Shown here one piece after another: positions 48,883 through 58,794 of a stretch of 64,000 nucleotides of DNA (the first letter of the stretch is position 1; the number at the start of each line of letters is the position of its first letter). A program made the translations under genes and the position numbers. The notes under the pieces were generated by a model. That model was not told the DNA's origin and did not search any database. It was given only the letters and a program-made list of their open reading frames with translations. The stretch lies in the NCBI RefSeq assembly GCF_001999985.1, contig NZ_CP019645.1, positions 248,001-312,000 of the forward strand, given 5' to 3'. The DNA is from Helicobacter bilis (GTDB lineage: Bacteria; Campylobacterota; Campylobacteria; Campylobacterales; Helicobacteraceae).

Positions 48883-49977
48883 TTACTCCCCCTCCAAGCT
48901 TCCCATATCAATCACATAGCGGAATTTTGCCTTGCCGCTTGTAAGATTGCTATATGCTGTGTCAATGTCCTTTACACTAATGATTTCTACTTCAGGGTAG
49001 ATTCCTTCTTTCACAGAAATATCTAGCATTTCTTGCGTCTCTTTAATGCCGCCAATGAGTGAGCCATACACCTTTTTACCCGCACTAAAAACAAGCCTTG
49101 TTACATCAATATGCGTTTTTAGCTCCACAGGCGGCAGCCCCACAATTGCCATCTCACCGCCAAATTTCAGCAAATCCACATAGCTATTGACATCATAAGC
49201 CGTAGGAATGGTAGAGATGATAAAATCAAATCGCTCACTGCATTCACTCGCACTTGTGTAAAGGGCTTTCACGCCTAGATTCTTAGCCTCTTGTGCCTTA
49301 AGTGTATTTCGTGCAAACACACTCACTTCCGCCCCAAGATATAGGGCGTATTTCACCGCCATAAGCCCAAGTCCGCCAAATCCAGCTACTGCGATCTTAT
49401 CGCCCCTTTTTACCTTGCTAAATTTTAAGGGGCTATAAGTGGTGATCCCAGCACAAAGCAGTGGGGCGACTTTCTCTAGCGGGGCATTGTGCGGCACACT
49501 TATCGCAAATTTTTCACTCACAACGATATTATTTGAGTAACCTCCATAAGTTGGGGCATTATCGTGGAAGCAATCAAGGCAATCATAGGTAAAAACCGCC
49601 TTGCCATTCTCGCAAAACTGCTCTTGGCTCTGCTTACACGCATTGCATTCCCCACAGGAATTCACCATACAGCCAACCCCCGCATAATCGCCGATCTTAA
49701 ACTTACTCACATTTTTACCCACAGCTACCACACGCCCAGCTATCTCGTGCCCTGGGACCATAGGATAGATTCCCTCTTTCCATTCACTTCTAGCAGAGTG
49801 TATATCGCTATGGCAGATTCCAGCATAGAGAATCTCAATCAATATGTCATTTTCTCCCATTGCGTGGCGAGTGAAGCTAAAAGGCTTAAATGTGTCATCT
49901 TTGTGCGTAACTGCATAGCCTTTTGCGGTGATTTTTTGCCCATTGTTGGCTTGGGCTAGATTTTCTTCTAAAAGCAT
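48883..49977 (-). CDS. Zinc-dependent NAD(P) alcohol dehydrogenase
   Basis: Cinnamyl-alcohol-dehydrogenase type oxidoreductase of 364 residues. Catalytic zinc ligands are in GICHSDIHSA and GHEIAGRV, structural zinc Cys in CGECNACKQSQEQFC, and the cofactor loop is GFGGLGLMAVKYAL. It probably reduces aldehydes with NADPH, like YahK and the H. pylori homologue. The N-terminal 20 residues before ITAKGYAV are an extension. AAAGGAATTTT precedes the ATG. Confidence 0.88.
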   Translation of the reverse strand: MLLEENLAQANNGQKITAKGYAVTHKDDTFKPFSFTRHAMGENDILIEILYAGICHSDIHSARSEWKEGIYPMVPGHEIAGRVVAVGKNVSKFKIGDYAGVGCMVNSCGECNACKQSQEQFCENGKAVFTYDCLDCFHDNAPTYGGYSNNIVVSEKFAISVPHNAPLEKVAPLLCAGITTYSPLKFSKVKRGDKIAVAGFGGLGLMAVKYALYLGAEVSVFARNTLKAQEAKNLGVKALYTSASECSERFDFIISTIPTAYDVNSYVDLLKFGGEMAIVGLPPVELKTHIDVTRLVFSAGKKVYGSLIGGIKETQEMLDISVKEGIYPEVEIISVKDIDTAYSNLTSGKAKFRYVIDMGSLEGE

Positions 49978-50377
49978 AAAATTCCTTTGGGTAGTAAAAT
50001 AGCTAAGATTCTATAATATTTGTCTATGAAAAATGCTAACAAGCGGGTTTAGACAAACACATAAAATCTTTAAGAGTGATATTATAAAGCCTAACACCTA
50101 GTGTCTGTCAAGGGGAAAATGTCAAAAAATAAAAGGGTTGTGTGATATCCTTTATGGACTATACCGACTTATCGAACAAAAATTTAATGTAGCTTCATAT
50201 GTTAATTTTTAAAAAACAAATCATTTTGATTGAGTTTGCGTTGGTCCTAGCCTCCATATTCGATTATTCTACCATTGTACTTATTTTGCAGAGACATGGC
50301 TTCCAAAACTACAAAGACATATTTATATCATTTTGCTACAATGCCGCTTTTATTTTAGATTCACATAAGGTTTTAAT
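49978..50377. other. Intergenic region upstream of lspA
   Basis: Four hundred bases with no gene that I trust. A 75-codon frame at 50199-50426 overlaps lspA and has no ribosome site. No repeat of families A to C. Confidence 0.4.
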
Positions 50378-50857
50378 ATGTCAAAGCAAATACGACACTT
50401 TAGCATACTTTTTCTTTTCCTTGTAGCCCTAGACCAAGCTATAAAATACACAATGATTTATATCGCACAGCCACAAAGTTTGCATGATTTTGTAATGATT
50501 GCTGATATGCCGGTAATTTCTATCGCCCTTGTCTTTAATACAGGTGTTGCTTTCTCATTTTTTACATGGCTTGGGGAATGGCTAAAATACATACAAGTAG
50601 GTCTTATAGCCCTTATTGTTGGAATCTTATTCGCACAAAAAGATCTTTTTAAACAGCATTATATCGCTTTTTCGCTTATGCTTGCAGGTGGGACTTCAAA
50701 TATACTTGATAGATTTTTACATGGCGGTGTTGTGGATTATATCTATTGGCATTATAAGTTTGACTTTCCTATATTTAATTTTGCTGATATTATCATTGAT
50801 TGCGGTATTGCCCTTTTTATCTTGCAAACCCTGCTTTTACATAAAAAGAAAAAATAA
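50378..50857 (+). CDS. lspA: Lipoprotein signal peptidase
   Basis: Inner-membrane aspartyl protease that removes signal peptides from prolipoproteins. 159 residues with four membrane segments. The catalytic Asp residues are in GGTSNILDRFLHGGVVDYI and FNFADIIIDCG. The N-terminal LFLFLVALDQAIKY matches the conserved start (DQ..K). It ends next to the convergent MFS gene, with one base between. Confidence 0.92.
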   Translation: MSKQIRHFSILFLFLVALDQAIKYTMIYIAQPQSLHDFVMIADMPVISIALVFNTGVAFSFFTWLGEWLKYIQVGLIALIVGILFAQKDLFKQHYIAFSLMLAGGTSNILDRFLHGGVVDYIYWHYKFDFPIFNFADIIIDCGIALFILQTLLLHKKKK

Positions 50858-50858
50858 T

Positions 50859-52046
50859 TCACACTCTTCTAAACTTCCTAAACACCCTCGCAAAGCCCAT
50901 AGCACTCATAAAATACAACGCCGCAAAAGCACATATCCCACTTGCCACAAAGCCAATAGATTCTATCCCAAAATGCGTATATGCCAAGCCGCCAATCAAC
51001 GCCCCACTGCCTATACCAACATTAAAAATACCTGAAAAAATACTCATTGCTACCGCTGTAGCATTTGGCACAGCAGCAATCACTTGTGATTGAAAAATCA
51101 CACCAAAAAGCATAAAGCATAGCCCCCATATCGCACAAAGTAGCGTGGTAGCTAGACTAGTTTCACTCACAACATACAATAAAAGCATACTAAAACCCAA
51201 ACCAAAAAGGCTAAGACGCACAAAGGCTAAATGAAATCTCTCATAGAATCTTGCAAATAGCACACTCCCTACCACACCCATAAGCCCAAATAAGCACAAG
51301 ATAAAAGTAACAGAACTCGCCCTAAACCCCGCCACATTCTCCAAAAATGGCTCAATATAAGTATATGCGCTAAAATGTCCGCTCACAAATACAAGTGTGA
51401 GAAAGCAAATCTTCATAAATGCCTTATTTTGCAGAAGTGTAGGAAGCGTTTTTAGCGAAATATTTTGCGTGTTTGGCATAGTAGGAAACACCCGCCAGAA
51501 AGCAATGCCAACACACAACGCCACAAGCCCAATACACAAAAAGCTCACCCGCCAATCCACATATAGCCCTATCATACGCCCAAGCGGCAGCCCAGCAATC
51601 ATAGCAAGTGAGCTACCTGTAATCACAAAGCCTAAAGCACTGCTTTGCTTACCCTTTGGGGCAGCACGCACCGCCATAACAGAGGCGATAGACCAAAAGA
51701 GCGCGTGAGATAGGGCTACACCGATGCGAGAGGCTACAAGCATAATGAAATTTTGTGATAAAGCCGAGATGAAATGACTAAGCACAAATACAGCGATGAC
51801 GCCCAACATAAGGGATTTGAGATTGCTTTGTGCGAAATAGAGCATAAGCGGCAAGGACGCAAGGGCTACCACCCACGCATAGATAGTAAGCATTACTCCA
51901 ACTTCAGAATCACTCATAGAAAAGTCATTGCCAATCGCACCTAAAAGCCCAATAGGTATAAACTCCGAAGTATTAAAGATAAACGCACCAAAAGTAACGC
52001 ACAAAACAGGCAACCAAGCAAAAATGCTGGATTTATTATGAGACAT
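50859..52046 (-). CDS. MFS exporter, sugar efflux (SotB/AraJ) type
   Basis: 395 residues with twelve hydrophobic segments. The N-terminal FNTSEFIPIGLLGAIGNDFSMSDSEVG is typical of the drug:H+ antiporter-1 arabinose/sugar efflux group, as are SALSQNF..ASRIGVALSHALFWSIASVMAVR and the mid-protein GLPLGRMIGLYVDWR. The substrate cannot be read from sequence. AAGGTTC precedes the ATG. Convergent with lspA. Confidence 0.85.
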   Translation of the reverse strand: MSHNKSSIFAWLPVLCVTFGAFIFNTSEFIPIGLLGAIGNDFSMSDSEVGVMLTIYAWVVALASLPLMLYFAQSNLKSLMLGVIAVFVLSHFISALSQNFIMLVASRIGVALSHALFWSIASVMAVRAAPKGKQSSALGFVITGSSLAMIAGLPLGRMIGLYVDWRVSFLCIGLVALCVGIAFWRVFPTMPNTQNISLKTLPTLLQNKAFMKICFLTLVFVSGHFSAYTYIEPFLENVAGFRASSVTFILCLFGLMGVVGSVLFARFYERFHLAFVRLSLFGLGFSMLLLYVVSETSLATTLLCAIWGLCFMLFGVIFQSQVIAAVPNATAVAMSIFSGIFNVGIGSGALIGGLAYTHFGIESIGFVASGICAFAALYFMSAMGFARVFRKFRRV

Positions 52047-52258
52047 AATGAACCTTAAGTATAAAATGAAAATGTTTTATAGCATAAATTTGTGTGCTTT
52101 ATTGTCATTTTATTGTAAGTTTATAATGTAGCAAAACCAAATGTTACGATATAGACATACGAGCGATACAAAGAGATTCTAAAAATACAAGCACAAATCA
52201 CAAGAACTTAAAAATTTTTACTTACAATACTAAATAGAATCTGTTATATGGAGATTAC

Positions 52259-53323
52259 ATGCAAACGCCGTTTATCATCGCAGAGCTTAGTGCAAATCAT
52301 AACCAAAGCCTAGAGGTCGCCCTAAAAAGTGTAGAAGCCATCGCAAAAACAGGTGCAAATGCAATAAAGGTGCAGACCTATAAGCCAAGCTGCCTTACCC
52401 TGCCTTATAAAAATGAGTATTTTAGGATTAATGATGGATTGTGGAAAGATTCTTATTTATGGGAGCTTTATGAAGACGCACAAATGCCATGGGAGTGGCA
52501 TAAAGAGATATTTGACTTAGCACATACTTTAGGTTTAGAATCTTTTAGCACACCTTTTAGTGTGGAGGGGGTAGAGTTTTTAGAAAATCTAAATTGCCCT
52601 ATCTATAAAATCGCAAGCTTTGAAGTCATGCACACCCCACTTTTAAAGGCAGTAGCAGCGACAAAAAAGCCCGTGATTCTTTCACTTGGAATAGCAAATG
52701 ATGATGAGATAAAACATGCCCTAGAGATTCTAAAGGATAATGAATCTATCACACTTCTTTATTGCATATCTGCATATCCTGCCGCATTGAGTGATGCAAA
52801 ACTCACAAACATTCAAGCGATAAAAGAGCAATGGAAGCACTATAATGTAAAGGTTGGCTTATCTGATCATACACTAGGCATTAGTGTGCCACTTATGGCG
52901 ACACTCTGTGGTGTGAGTGTGATTGAAAAGCATTTTATTTTAGATAAGAATCTAGGTGGTGTAGATAGTGCATTTAGCCTTGATGTGAATGAATTTAGCC
53001 TTATGGTAAATAGCGTGCGTGAAATTTGTGAGTTAGCAAAAGATTTTTATGATAACGATTCTAAAATGTGTGATAAAGAGAGAGGATTGCTACCCATTAT
53101 AGAATCGCATATAGATTCTAAAGAGAAAAAGGGGCGAAACTTTGGGCGTAGCCTGTTTGTCTCAAAAGATGTAAAGGCTGGAGAGATAATAAGCCTTGAG
53201 AATATTGCATGTGTGAGACCTTGTTTTGGCATGTCGCCATTAAAGCTAGATTCCATACTTGGCAAAACTTTTAGTAAAGACATAAAAGGGGGCATGCCGC
53301 TTTTAGAATCTTATATTGAGTAA
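52259..53323 (+). CDS. pseI: Pseudaminic acid synthase
   Basis: Condenses 2,4-diacetamido-2,4,6-trideoxy-altrose with phosphoenolpyruvate for pseudaminic acid, which glycosylates flagellin in Helicobacter and Campylobacter. NeuB-family TIM barrel (IIAELSANHNQSLEVA at the start, KIASFEVMHTPLL, LLYCISAYPA, VIEKHFILDK) and a C-terminal SAF antifreeze-like domain (NFGRSLFVSKDVKAGEII). 354 residues. NeuB and LegI are the alternatives; the ANHNQ start and overall length favour PseI. Confidence 0.88.
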   Translation: MQTPFIIAELSANHNQSLEVALKSVEAIAKTGANAIKVQTYKPSCLTLPYKNEYFRINDGLWKDSYLWELYEDAQMPWEWHKEIFDLAHTLGLESFSTPFSVEGVEFLENLNCPIYKIASFEVMHTPLLKAVAATKKPVILSLGIANDDEIKHALEILKDNESITLLYCISAYPAALSDAKLTNIQAIKEQWKHYNVKVGLSDHTLGISVPLMATLCGVSVIEKHFILDKNLGGVDSAFSLDVNEFSLMVNSVREICELAKDFYDNDSKMCDKERGLLPIIESHIDSKEKKGRNFGRSLFVSKDVKAGEIISLENIACVRPCFGMSPLKLDSILGKTFSKDIKGGMPLLESYIE

Positions 53324-53452
53324 AAACAAATATGGGTTGCAGGAATGATTCTAAATATCTTGTTATTGAGCGTGATGAAAAAAGTTTTTACTTTATCTCA
53401 AAATAATAAGAAAATAGAACTCAACTTTTTATTAAGGCAAAAAGGGTAATAA

Positions 53453-54166
53453 TTGAAAGATTCTAAACGAGTAATGATATTTAGCGGAGCAGGACTTAGT
53501 GCAGAGAGTGGATTACGGACTTTTCGGGATAATGATGGCTTATGGGAAGAGTTTGACATTATGGAAGTATGTAGTGCGAGTGGCTTTGCTAAGGATAGGC
53601 AGAAAGTGCTAGATTTCTATGATAAAAGGCGGATTCAATTAGGGCAAGTTAATCCAAATGTCGCACATAAGATGATAGCAAATCTTAAAGCAAACTATCC
53701 GCAAGAAGTGGTTGTTATCACACAAAATGTAGATGACTTGTTGGAAAGGGCTTTGTGTGAAGATGTGCTGCATTTGCACGGATTCTTACCTGAAGTGAGA
53801 TGTGAATCTTGCTGTGCTATCACAAATATTGGTTATCAAGCTATGCCAAAACTTATATGTGAATCTTGTGGGAAAGAAGCATTAAGACATAATATTGTGA
53901 TGTTTAGCGAATATGCCCCAAACTATGCCCTATTAGATAGAGAGCTAGAGAGACTAAGGGCGGCGGATAATAGCTTATTTGTCTGCATTGGCACAAGTGG
54001 AGAAGTGCTAAATGTTGCACAATTTAGTCAATGTGCAAAGCAGAGTGTGTTAAATAATTTAGAATCTAGCTGGTTTGATGGGTATTTTAGTATATGCTTT
54101 ATAGAATCTGCTGTAAGTGCCGCCCCTAAGATTGATAGACTTGTGAGAGAGTTTATGCAAGCCTAA
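53453..54166 (+). CDS. cobB: NAD-dependent protein deacylase (sirtuin)
   Basis: 237 residues. The NAD-binding start is FSGAGLSAESGLRTFRD, the active-site blocks are TQNVDDLLERA and HLHGF, and a four-Cys zinc site is formed by CESC and CESC about 25 residues apart. The second NAD region CIGTSGEVLNVAQF follows. It removes acyl groups from lysines, for instance on acetyl-CoA synthetase. TTG 53453 is the start; AAAAAGGG lies upstream, and no ATG precedes the first strand. Confidence 0.92.
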   Translation: MKDSKRVMIFSGAGLSAESGLRTFRDNDGLWEEFDIMEVCSASGFAKDRQKVLDFYDKRRIQLGQVNPNVAHKMIANLKANYPQEVVVITQNVDDLLERALCEDVLHLHGFLPEVRCESCCAITNIGYQAMPKLICESCGKEALRHNIVMFSEYAPNYALLDRELERLRAADNSLFVCIGTSGEVLNVAQFSQCAKQSVLNNLESSWFDGYFSICFIESAVSAAPKIDRLVREFMQA

Positions 54167-54728
54167 AGCTTATAAGGCAAGTTAGATTTTTGTGGGCTTG
54201 GAATCCCAATCAGCCAATATTCTAGAAATTCATCGCTCCGCTATCTACAAAAAACTCCAATATCGCTAAAAAACATACACCGCTACTCGTAAGCCCTAGT
54301 ATAATAGTTGTTAGTATATCATATTCCCATATTCTTTAATTTTACGCGGTTAAGATTCAACAAATCCCATACGCATCGTTTATAATTATGTAACTACGGA
54401 CTCCATTTTAAGCTAAAACGCTACACACTAATTATTTTTTCAGCATCCCATCTTCCTTTGCTTATTTTTTAAAACATTTCTAGCATACCAAGAGTGTTTC
54501 AAAAAATAGGGGGGGGGGGTATCGGATGTTCGAAGCATGATTATTTGGATGGTTTGAGGTGTGGAATATAGTGCTAGGTAAATACTGAATATAGATTTGC
54601 CTTACGCCTAATACTACAGGTTTATAGAAGAATCTAATCTTTAACATGAACGCATCCTATTTAATGTTTAGCATCACAAGCGTAAATACTCTAGAGCCTC
54701 AAATAAACTAATCTACATGAAGTGCTAC
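54167..54728. other. Intergenic region with a G11 tract
   Basis: No gene or RNA seen in 560 bases. The only feature is the run of eleven G at 54509-54519, which is not inside an open frame of useful length on either strand. Confidence 0.5.
54509..54519. repeat. G11 homopolymeric tract
   Basis: Eleven G after AAAAAATA, within the gap between the sirtuin gene and hypC. It may be a remnant of a former phase-variable gene. Confidence 0.85.
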
Positions 54729-55004
54729 TCACAATCTATTTGCCTCTTCTAGCATAAGTCGCTCTTCATCTTCTTCCTGCATGGCTGCTATCATTTCTGC
54801 ATAGAGTTTTAGACTCTCAATCGCATCTTCTTCATCAATTTTACCCATAACATAACCAACATGCAGTAAGACAAAATCGCCGATAGCTACATTATCCTGC
54901 ATTAAATCAAGGCTTGCTTCACGCTGCACTCCAAGTGTATCAAGTGTTGCCATATTTGTTTCTTTATTTATGCTTATGACTTTAGAGGGGATTGCTAAGC
55001 ACAT
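54729..55004 (-). CDS. hypC: Hydrogenase maturation factor HypC
   Basis: Small chaperone (91 residues) that carries the Fe(CN)2CO group to the NiFe-hydrogenase large subunit with HypD. The essential N-terminal Cys is in MCLAIPSKVISI, and GDFVLLHVGYVMGKIDEEDA is the conserved core. The C-terminal acidic tail (MQEEDEERLMLEEANRL) is longer than usual. AAGGAAGTAAT precedes the ATG. Other hyp genes are not in the window. Confidence 0.95.
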   Translation of the reverse strand: MCLAIPSKVISINKETNMATLDTLGVQREASLDLMQDNVAIGDFVLLHVGYVMGKIDEEDAIESLKLYAEMIAAMQEEDEERLMLEEANRL

Positions 55005-55240
55005 ATTACTTCCTTGAGACAGAATCTTTCAAAACCATAATGCTAACATAATAAGAATAATATGCCACTTAAAACCATACTAATAGAAACTTTGCCATTA
55101 AATAATCTCTTGCACTGACAAACTAAAATCCATGTCGCAATGAAATATAGAACTAAAGTATTCCCTATAATGAAAGCAAAATATTATGTCATTCGATTTC
55201 AAATTATTTATACACAGAATCTCATAAAAATCATGTAAAT

Positions 55241-55741
55241 TCACAACTTTGAATCCAATATAATATATGAAAAGTCAAATACTGCCGGTTTAAAGGTCTC
55301 TATATTAAGCTCTATTTTCATGTTCTTTTTTTCAAAAACAGATGGGTATCTAAACGCAATGAGATAGCCATTAGATAGATTATTATATAAAGTGAGCAAG
55401 TCATCAAACTCTCTAGCTTCTATGGGGCGTATCCACAAGGGCTTTCTGCCAAACATGCTAAGCTGCATAGAATCTGGAACTATAACATATTCATCATCGT
55501 TAAATATCTCTAAAAAAAAGTATTCCCTACCATTATAAATGCTGCTATCAAGGCTGTTTAAATGCGTTAATCTCGCGGCAATCTTTAGCTTTTCATCAAC
55601 ACCTGAAAGTAAAACCATGCGACTATTTTGTGCTAGTAGCTCAGTCGGCGTATCTAAAAATTCAGACTTTGAGAAATATGATGAGCAACCAAAACACAAC
55701 ACACAAAACAATAATAAAAGATTCCTAAAAACTATCTGCAT
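55241..55741 (-). CDS. Lipoprotein of unknown function
   Basis: 166 residues with a lipoprotein signal: hydrophobic LLLLFCVLCF then the lipobox CFGCSS with lipidated Cys19. The mature part is mixed strands, with NGREYFFLEIFNDDEYVIVP and FRYPSVFEKKN. Not recognised further. Divergent from pyrB, with 82 bases between the starts. Confidence 0.65.
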   Translation of the reverse strand: MQIVFRNLLLLFCVLCFGCSSYFSKSEFLDTPTELLAQNSRMVLLSGVDEKLKIAARLTHLNSLDSSIYNGREYFFLEIFNDDEYVIVPDSMQLSMFGRKPLWIRPIEAREFDDLLTLYNNLSNGYLIAFRYPSVFEKKNMKIELNIETFKPAVFDFSYIILDSKL

Positions 55742-55784
55742 ACATGGCTTTCATATAAAGATTTACTGCGTATTCTAGCAAATT

Positions 55785-55793
55785 TGTTATAAT
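55785..55793 (+). promoter_or_regulatory. Extended -10 promoter for pyrB
   Basis: TGTTATAAT, about 31 bases upstream of the pyrB ATG at 55824. Confidence 0.55.
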
Positions 55794-55823
55794 ACTTAGC
55801 TAAATTACACTTTAAGGTAAAAC

Positions 55824-56726
55824 ATGAGTATAAGGCATCTCATACAAACCACTGATTTACACATAGAAGAGATTAAGCATATATTTGAACGCACTGCAGC
55901 CATGACTGATAATAGAGAAACGCTAAAAAATAAACGATTTATTACCATATTTTTTGAAAACTCTACCCGCACATTAAGTAGCTTTGCCATAGCGATTAAG
56001 AATCTTGGCGGAGAAGTCATAAGCCTTGATGTAGCAAAAAGCTCTACTGCTAAGGGTGAGAGCATGGCAGATACCGCTGCAACGCTAAATGCTATGCAGC
56101 CACATGGAATCATAGTGCGACATAAAAGTGCTGGCGCACCAAATTTTCTAGCACATTTTACTTCATGTCCTATCATTAATGGGGGTGATGGCGCACACGC
56201 ACACCCGACACAAGCCCTGCTTGACCTTTACACAATGGCAAATCATTTTGGCGATAATGATTGTTTGCGTGGGTTATCTGTGCTAAAAGGTAAAAAAGTA
56301 GCAATCGTTGGTGATATTAAAAACTCAAGGGTAGCAAATAGCAATATTGAGTTACTCACTCGTTTTGGCATAAATGTCGTGCTAGTAGCCCCACCACATT
56401 TTCTATACAAAACACGATTGCAAATCGCACATGACCTAAAAGATGTGATTGATGAAGTAGATATTATCATGGCATTACGCACACAAACAGAGCGGCATAA
56501 TACGCAAATCTATGGTAGCCTAAAAGATTATGCGAATAGATTCTGTATTACTAAAGACTTGATTGCAGGAAGAGATATTATCGTTTTACACCCCGGACCT
56601 GTGCATAGAAACATTGATATTGATGATGATGTATTGGCAAGTCCTTGTTGCAAGGTGCTTACACAAGTGCAAAATGGTGTGAAAATCCGCATGGCTGTCA
56701 TGGAGTTTTTATGCCATGATACATAG
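55824..56726 (+). CDS. pyrB: Aspartate carbamoyltransferase catalytic chain
   Basis: Forms carbamoyl-aspartate, substrate of PyrC (at 966 here). The carbamoyl-phosphate site [12 protein letters not shown] is near residue 50, the [19 protein letters not shown] block near 125-143, and the aspartate-binding [12 protein letters not shown] near the end. 300 residues, catalytic chain only; no pyrI adjacent. TAAGGTAAAAC precedes the ATG. Confidence 0.95.
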   Translation: MSIRHLIQTTDLHIEEIKHIFERTAAMTDNRETLKNKRFITIFFENSTRTLSSFAIAIKNLGGEVISLDVAKSSTAKGESMADTAATLNAMQPHGIIVRHKSAGAPNFLAHFTSCPIINGGDGAHAHPTQALLDLYTMANHFGDNDCLRGLSVLKGKKVAIVGDIKNSRVANSNIELLTRFGINVVLVAPPHFLYKTRLQIAHDLKDVIDEVDIIMALRTQTERHNTQIYGSLKDYANRFCITKDLIAGRDIIVLHPGPVHRNIDIDDDVLASPCCKVLTQVQNGVKIRMAVMEFLCHDT

Positions 56727-56782
56727 AGATTCTCCAAAATATATCACAAAGTAAGACATATTTATAATATGGTTTTTTTGTA

Positions 56783-56791
56783 TGTTATAAT
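56783..56791 (+). promoter_or_regulatory. Extended -10 promoter for the DUF2147 gene
   Basis: TGTTATAAT after a T7 run, 38-46 bases before the ATG at 56829. Confidence 0.5.
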
Positions 56792-56828
56792 CTCAACTAT
56801 TTTTACTAGATTCTATTAAAGGTTTTTT

Positions 56829-57311
56829 ATGCGTTTTCTTCTAACTTGTTTTATGCTGTGTTTTAGCTCTGTGTTGTTTGCAAGTGATATTGCTGGTGTG
56901 TATGCAATACCTTCAAAAGATGATGAATCTTATGTTGAGATTTTTCAAAAAAATGGCAAATTTTATGGTGTGGGCTTTGCAAATAAAAGTGGCAAAGATT
57001 CTGGCAATGATGTGAAAAATCCCGATCCAAAGCTTCGCGATAGAAAAGTCGGTGGAAGTGTCTTTTTATGGAATCTTACATATAATAAAGAAGATAATGA
57101 ATATCAAAATGGCAAACTCTATAACTTTCAAAATGGCACAACCTATCATGTAAGTGCAGAGTGGGATAATGGTAAGCTAAAAGTGCGTGTAAGTAAGGAT
57201 AAAAAAGGCGTATTTGGCAAAACACTTGTATGGCGAAAAATGAGTGAAAAAGAGATTGCACCCTATCAAGCAAAAAGACCAAATATAGAGTCTTTGCAAT
57301 TACCAAAATGA
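56829..57311 (+). CDS. Exported DUF2147 family protein
   Basis: 160 residues with a signal peptide ending SSVLFA (residue 18). The mature protein begins SDIAGVYAIPSKDDESYVEI, has VGGSVFLWNLTYNKEDNEYQ and ends KTLVWRKMS, which is the lipocalin-like pattern of DUF2147 (a pathway/additive W..G...D sequence with GK(I/L)YNP-like text as GKLYNFQNG). Periplasmic; no known reaction. Confidence 0.75.
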   Translation: MRFLLTCFMLCFSSVLFASDIAGVYAIPSKDDESYVEIFQKNGKFYGVGFANKSGKDSGNDVKNPDPKLRDRKVGGSVFLWNLTYNKEDNEYQNGKLYNFQNGTTYHVSAEWDNGKLKVRVSKDKKGVFGKTLVWRKMSEKEIAPYQAKRPNIESLQLPK

Positions 57312-57522
57312 CAAATATATGAGATTGCAATTTCAAGGATAGAATCTACTTTATGTATGTTTTTTGCAGTATTATAAAAGTTTGGTTTTTTATAGAATAC
57401 TCATTTGTTTGATATGTAAAATTATGATTCTAAAGTGTGTAAAATCTTATAAGGGATTAAAGGTAAAGAATGCTAACTAGAATATACAATTATAAAACAC
57501 ACAACCAAAAGGGACTAGAATA

Positions 57523-58257
57523 ATGCAAGATAACGCACAACATGCTTTCCTAAAAACCTTTCAAAATCCAATCAAGCCAATAGCCATACCAGATACAAGC
57601 ATACTGCAAGATTCAAATACAGATTTAACCCAAAATCCCATACAAAAAGAATCTATTGAAACAATAGATTCTACTAAAACGCAACACCCTACAAAAACTC
57701 ATATAGAATCTAATACCACAAGCACAGCACAAAGCAATCATGTGATAAAAAAATCATTAAAAGATTCACAGCTTTTTTCCAAAACACAAACAATATTACA
57801 ACATTTAGCAAATTTAAGTGTTTTTGATAGCGAAACCTTGCAAAAAGGAATGAAAATTGATTTATCTAACAGCAATTCTAAATTTTTTGAGTTATACATT
57901 GGGGCAGAGCTTCACTTGGCAACTGCTTATATTTATGTTCTTGATGAACGCACATTTGCAAAGCAAGATTCACCATATTTGCATTTCATTCGATGTGAAG
58001 CAATAAAAAGGGTATCACAAGAGTTAATAAAAGTATGTGTGCCGACAAAAAATGCCTTTGATTATCGAGTGCGTTCTAGTGGCGTAGATACAAGGCTTTT
58101 TTATGAGCATCCCTTGCGTATTTGCCCTGTATGTATAGCAGAGTTGTGTGAGATTTTAAGCACAAAACATAAACGCACAATCCATACAAATCAAATCAAA
58201 GAAGAAGAGATTCTTGGATTGCTTTTTAAAAACAAACTAAAAAATCTTGTAATGTAA
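57523..58257 (+). CDS. Hypothetical protein with a low-complexity N-terminus
   Basis: 244 residues. The first 85 are Gln/Asp/Ser/Thr-rich (many DS and ES pairs encoded by AGATTCTA words) and probably unstructured. The rest is a compact domain: NLSVFDSETLQKGMKIDLSN, FELYIGAELHLATAYIYVLD, and an end with HPLRICPVCIAELCEIL, whose CPVC and nearby Cys could bind a metal. Not recognised. The TM2 gene follows after 10 bases. Confidence 0.55.
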   Translation: MQDNAQHAFLKTFQNPIKPIAIPDTSILQDSNTDLTQNPIQKESIETIDSTKTQHPTKTHIESNTTSTAQSNHVIKKSLKDSQLFSKTQTILQHLANLSVFDSETLQKGMKIDLSNSNSKFFELYIGAELHLATAYIYVLDERTFAKQDSPYLHFIRCEAIKRVSQELIKVCVPTKNAFDYRVRSSGVDTRLFYEHPLRICPVCIAELCEILSTKHKRTIHTNQIKEEEILGLLFKNKLKNLVM

Positions 58258-58267
58258 AAGGAAAATC

Positions 58268-58717
58268 ATGGTTCCATCACTTATTATGTTGCATCTATAC
58301 GATAAGATTCCAAATGAAGGCATTACACTTGTGAAAGGCAAGCTAAAAAAACTTGATAAAGTAGGGCTTGCAAAAATAGTTATAGGTTTGCCCTTACTTA
58401 AGCTTTATAATGTGCAAATGGTGTTTTGGGTTGGCAGTGTAATACTTGGCATTTTTGGTGTAGGTCGCTTTATGATTGGAGATCGGGTTATTGGTGCATT
58501 GAAAGTTAGCCTTTTGTTTATATCTTATGCATTATTGATGATTAGTGCGGTTTTTACGCATTTATCAGATTTGGCTATTGTTTCGCTGAGTTTACTTATC
58601 GCAGGTTATGTGGGCTTAGTGGGTGTAGCGATATGGTGGGGGCTTGATATGTTTCTTATCATACCAAAAGCAAAGAGAGCAAATCTCAACAAAATACTAC
58701 ATTTATTCAATGCTTAG
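58268..58717 (+). CDS. TM2-domain-like membrane protein
   Basis: 149 residues. A segment GSVILGIFGVGRFMIGDRVI and following GALKVSLLFISYALLM corresponds to the TM2 pattern (a GxFGxxRFYxG turn between two helices). Two more hydrophobic helices follow. Starts 10 bases after the preceding gene, so the two are probably co-transcribed. Function of TM2 proteins in bacteria is unclear. Confidence 0.6.
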   Translation: MVPSLIMLHLYDKIPNEGITLVKGKLKKLDKVGLAKIVIGLPLLKLYNVQMVFWVGSVILGIFGVGRFMIGDRVIGALKVSLLFISYALLMISAVFTHLSDLAIVSLSLLIAGYVGLVGVAIWWGLDMFLIIPKAKRANLNKILHLFNA

Positions 58718-58794
58718 ATTATAGAATCTATTCCTTATAGATGGCTACTGGGTTTAGAGTGCAAGGTAATAAAATCTAAATTAAGAGAGAAGAC

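Noticed and set aside
50199-50426. A 75-codon frame before lspA
   Set aside because: It overlaps the start of lspA in another frame, lacks a ribosome site and has no recognisable domain.
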